Shown here: positions 8,292 through 9,433 of the stretch, piece by piece | How the letters are laid out: each line of letters starts with the position of its first letter | How positions within the stretch are numbered: the first letter of the stretch is position 1 | NCBI GenBank assembly: GCA_021823305.1 | Contig: JAKAOE010000040.1 | Span: 1 to 9,433 of the forward strand | DNA: 9,433 nucleotides | Source of the DNA: Acidobacteriota bacterium | GTDB taxonomy: Bacteria; Acidobacteriota; Terriglobia; Terriglobales; SCQP01 | Direction: 5' to 3' | Program-made: the position numbers and the translations under genes | The notes under the pieces: model-generated | What the model was told of the DNA's origin: nothing | Seen by the model: only the letters and a program-made list of their open reading frames with translations | Database searches by the model: none

Positions 8292-8963
8292 ATGCGCATC
8301 GGCATTCTCGGTTCCGGGCTGATGGGCGGCAAGCTGGGCACGATCTTCGCCCGCGCCGGGCACGAAGTGGTCTTCAGTTATTCTCGCGACCCGAAAAAGC
8401 TTGCGGCTCTGGCGCGCGCGGCCGGGCGCCGGGCGAAGGCGGGCACACCGGCCGAAGCGGCGCGCTGCGAGGCGGTGCTTCTGGCGGCGCACTGGCTGCG
8501 TGTGGGCGACGTGCTGCGGCAGGCGGGCGCGCTTGCGGGCAAAACGGTGCTGAGCTGTTCCCTGCCGATGGATGCCGGCGACACGCGGCTGACGATCGCG
8601 CACACGTCGTCGGGCGCGGAAGCGCTGGCGAAGAAGCTGCCCCGCGCGCATGTCGTCGCGGCGTTCAACACGGCGCCGAGCGAAGTGCTATTCGGCGTCT
8701 ACGCCGCGCGCCGGCGCGGCGCGCGGCCGAGCCTGGTGTATTGCGGCGATCACGCCGCCTCCAAGCGAATCGCGGCCCGGCTGATTCGGGACGCCGGGTT
8801 CGATCCGCTGGACGCGGGACCGCTGCGGATAGCGCGCTACACCGAACCGTTTGCGCTGCTGGTGGCGCAGTTGGCCTACGAGCGCGGGGCGGGCCCGGAG
8901 CTGGCCTACGGTTTCAGCCGCTACGAAATCTCGCCGGCGGCGCGGCGGCGGCGGTCCGAATAG
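8292..8963 (+). CDS. NADPH:F420-oxidoreductase-like Rossmann protein (NADP-binding reductase)
   Basis: This 223-residue protein resembles the F420-dependent NADP reductase/NADP-oxidoreductase coenzyme F420-dependent family. The nucleotide-binding loop GSGLMG (residues 7-12) follows the first strand MRIGIL. S31-R32 after the second strand (VVFSYSRDP) sit where the family contacts the 2'-phosphate of NADP. Further matches are the AVLLAAHW strand, the GKTVLSCSLPMD segment, VVAAFNTAPSEVLFGVY, LVYCGDHAASKRIAARLIRDAGFDPLDAGPL and a C-terminal helix (AQLAYERGAG). Many bacterial members act without F420, and no F420-synthesis gene is in the window, so the electron carrier is open. The last 14 codons lie antisense to the end of the PEP-CTERM gene and give an unusual Arg-rich end. 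Confidence 0.88.
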   Translation: MRIGILGSGLMGGKLGTIFARAGHEVVFSYSRDPKKLAALARAAGRRAKAGTPAEAARCEAVLLAAHWLRVGDVLRQAGALAGKTVLSCSLPMDAGDTRLTIAHTSSGAEALAKKLPRAHVVAAFNTAPSEVLFGVYAARRRGARPSLVYCGDHAASKRIAARLIRDAGFDPLDAGPLRIARYTEPFALLVAQLAYERGAGPELAYGFSRYEISPAARRRRSE

Positions 8964-9433
8964 ACGGCGAAGGCGAGCAGCGCAAGCGCGCCGGTGCCGA
9001 ACAATGCCCAGGTGGTCGGCTCCGGCGTCGTCACCGTCGCGGCAGCGGACCAGCTACCGAATGGATAGCCCACGATTGAGTCCGATGCCACCCCCGGAGT
9101 CGTGCTGATGTCGTAGACTTCCGTATAGTTGGGTTGCTCGTTGTTGAGGTATAGAACCGGCGTCACGCCGCCAATGGAAGAGTTCAAACTGATGCTGATG
9201 TTCCAGTAGTCGATCGTGCCATCGTTCAAAATGGTTTGAATGCTGCTGAGGGCGATCGTGCTGTTGGTGGGCGTAAAGATTGTGACGCCGTCGGTGAACG
9301 AGTAATCAGTCAGCGTGATCGTGCTGCTGTCAGAGGTCGAATCCATGACGTAGCTCGACGGCTGGGTTCCGTTGTTGTAATACTCTTCCAACCCGGGAAT
9401 GGCCCAGCAGAACGTGAGGTAGCCGGACGGCTG
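8921..9433 (-). CDS. PEP-CTERM sorting-domain protein, N-terminal part outside the window
   Basis: The frame is open from the right edge, so the 170 residues seen are the C-terminal part of a longer protein; a TTG at 9391 is internal. The C-terminus is a classic PEP-CTERM signal: VTTPEPTTWALFG (PEP codons at 9017-9025), a hydrophobic segment GTGALALLAFAVY, then DRRRR. Such proteins are exported and then processed by an exosortase/archaeosortase-like enzyme, usually in biofilm or exopolysaccharide producers. The visible ectodomain is rich in Ser, Thr, Asn, Tyr and Asp (for example TLTDYSFTDGVTIFTP), with no catalytic motif I recognise. The coding stretch from ~9060 to the edge is clearly less GC-rich than the rest of the window. 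The stop lies inside the 3' end of the reductase gene on the other strand. Confidence 0.9.
   Translation of the reverse strand, partial: QPSGYLTFCWAIPGLEEYYNNGTQPSSYVMDSTSDSSTITLTDYSFTDGVTIFTPTNSTIALSSIQTILNDGTIDYWNISISLNSSIGGVTPVLYLNNEQPNYTEVYDISTTPGVASDSIVGYPFGSWSAAATVTTPEPTTWALFGTGALALLAFAVYSDRRRRAAGEIS

Overview
The window is a very GC-rich stretch of bacterial chromosome, with strong G/C preference at third codon positions in nearly every gene. The mix of genes points to an acidobacterium-like soil or environmental bacterium: a PEP-CTERM exported protein, a WD40-caspase protein, a BNR-type propeller paired with a MoaD/ThiS-like protein, and an AKR/F420-reductase-like pair. This is an inference from gene content; no rRNA or other marker gene is present.

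Layout. On the + strand, 1-5003 holds a tight three-gene run. It has the 3' part of a mog-type molybdenum-cofactor gene, a MoaD-MoaE fusion, and a 1330-residue exported-looking WD40 propeller protein with a caspase-like (peptidase C14) domain whose His and Cys are both present. The caspase start codon overlaps the moaD-moaE stop (GTGA). Its last ~67 codons do not look like normal protein. They are antisense to what appears to be the 5' end of a decayed membrane-protein gene on the - strand (4786-4990).

On the - strand, 7094 down to 5050 holds a second compact operon: a NUDIX hydrolase with a leaderless-looking promoter, a six-bladed BNR/Asp-box propeller protein with a histone-like basic tail, and a small free-standing MoaD/ThiS-family protein ending in Gly-Gly. 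The two operons converge on a 46-base gap containing a perfect 16-base palindrome.

On the + strand, 7129-8963 begins with a short unlisted relic, the C-terminal end of a cupin-type protein cut off at its 5' side. It is followed by an aldo/keto reductase (ATGA overlap) and an NADPH/F420-oxidoreductase-like Rossmann protein. The last of these overlaps tail-to-tail by 43 bases with a less GC-rich PEP-CTERM protein gene on the - strand, which runs off the right edge.

Functional reading. The first operon supplies two steps of molybdopterin synthesis (the MPT synthase subunits and MPT adenylyltransferase) and is physically tied to a caspase-like protease. The second joins another beta-grasp sulfur-carrier-like protein to a propeller. 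The third is a small redox operon that seems to have lost its cupin partner. The points most worth a second look are the internal Gly-Gly in the MoaD-MoaE fusion, the Moco-caspase translational coupling, the neo-C-terminus of the caspase, the cupin relic, and the propeller/Gly-Gly carrier pair.
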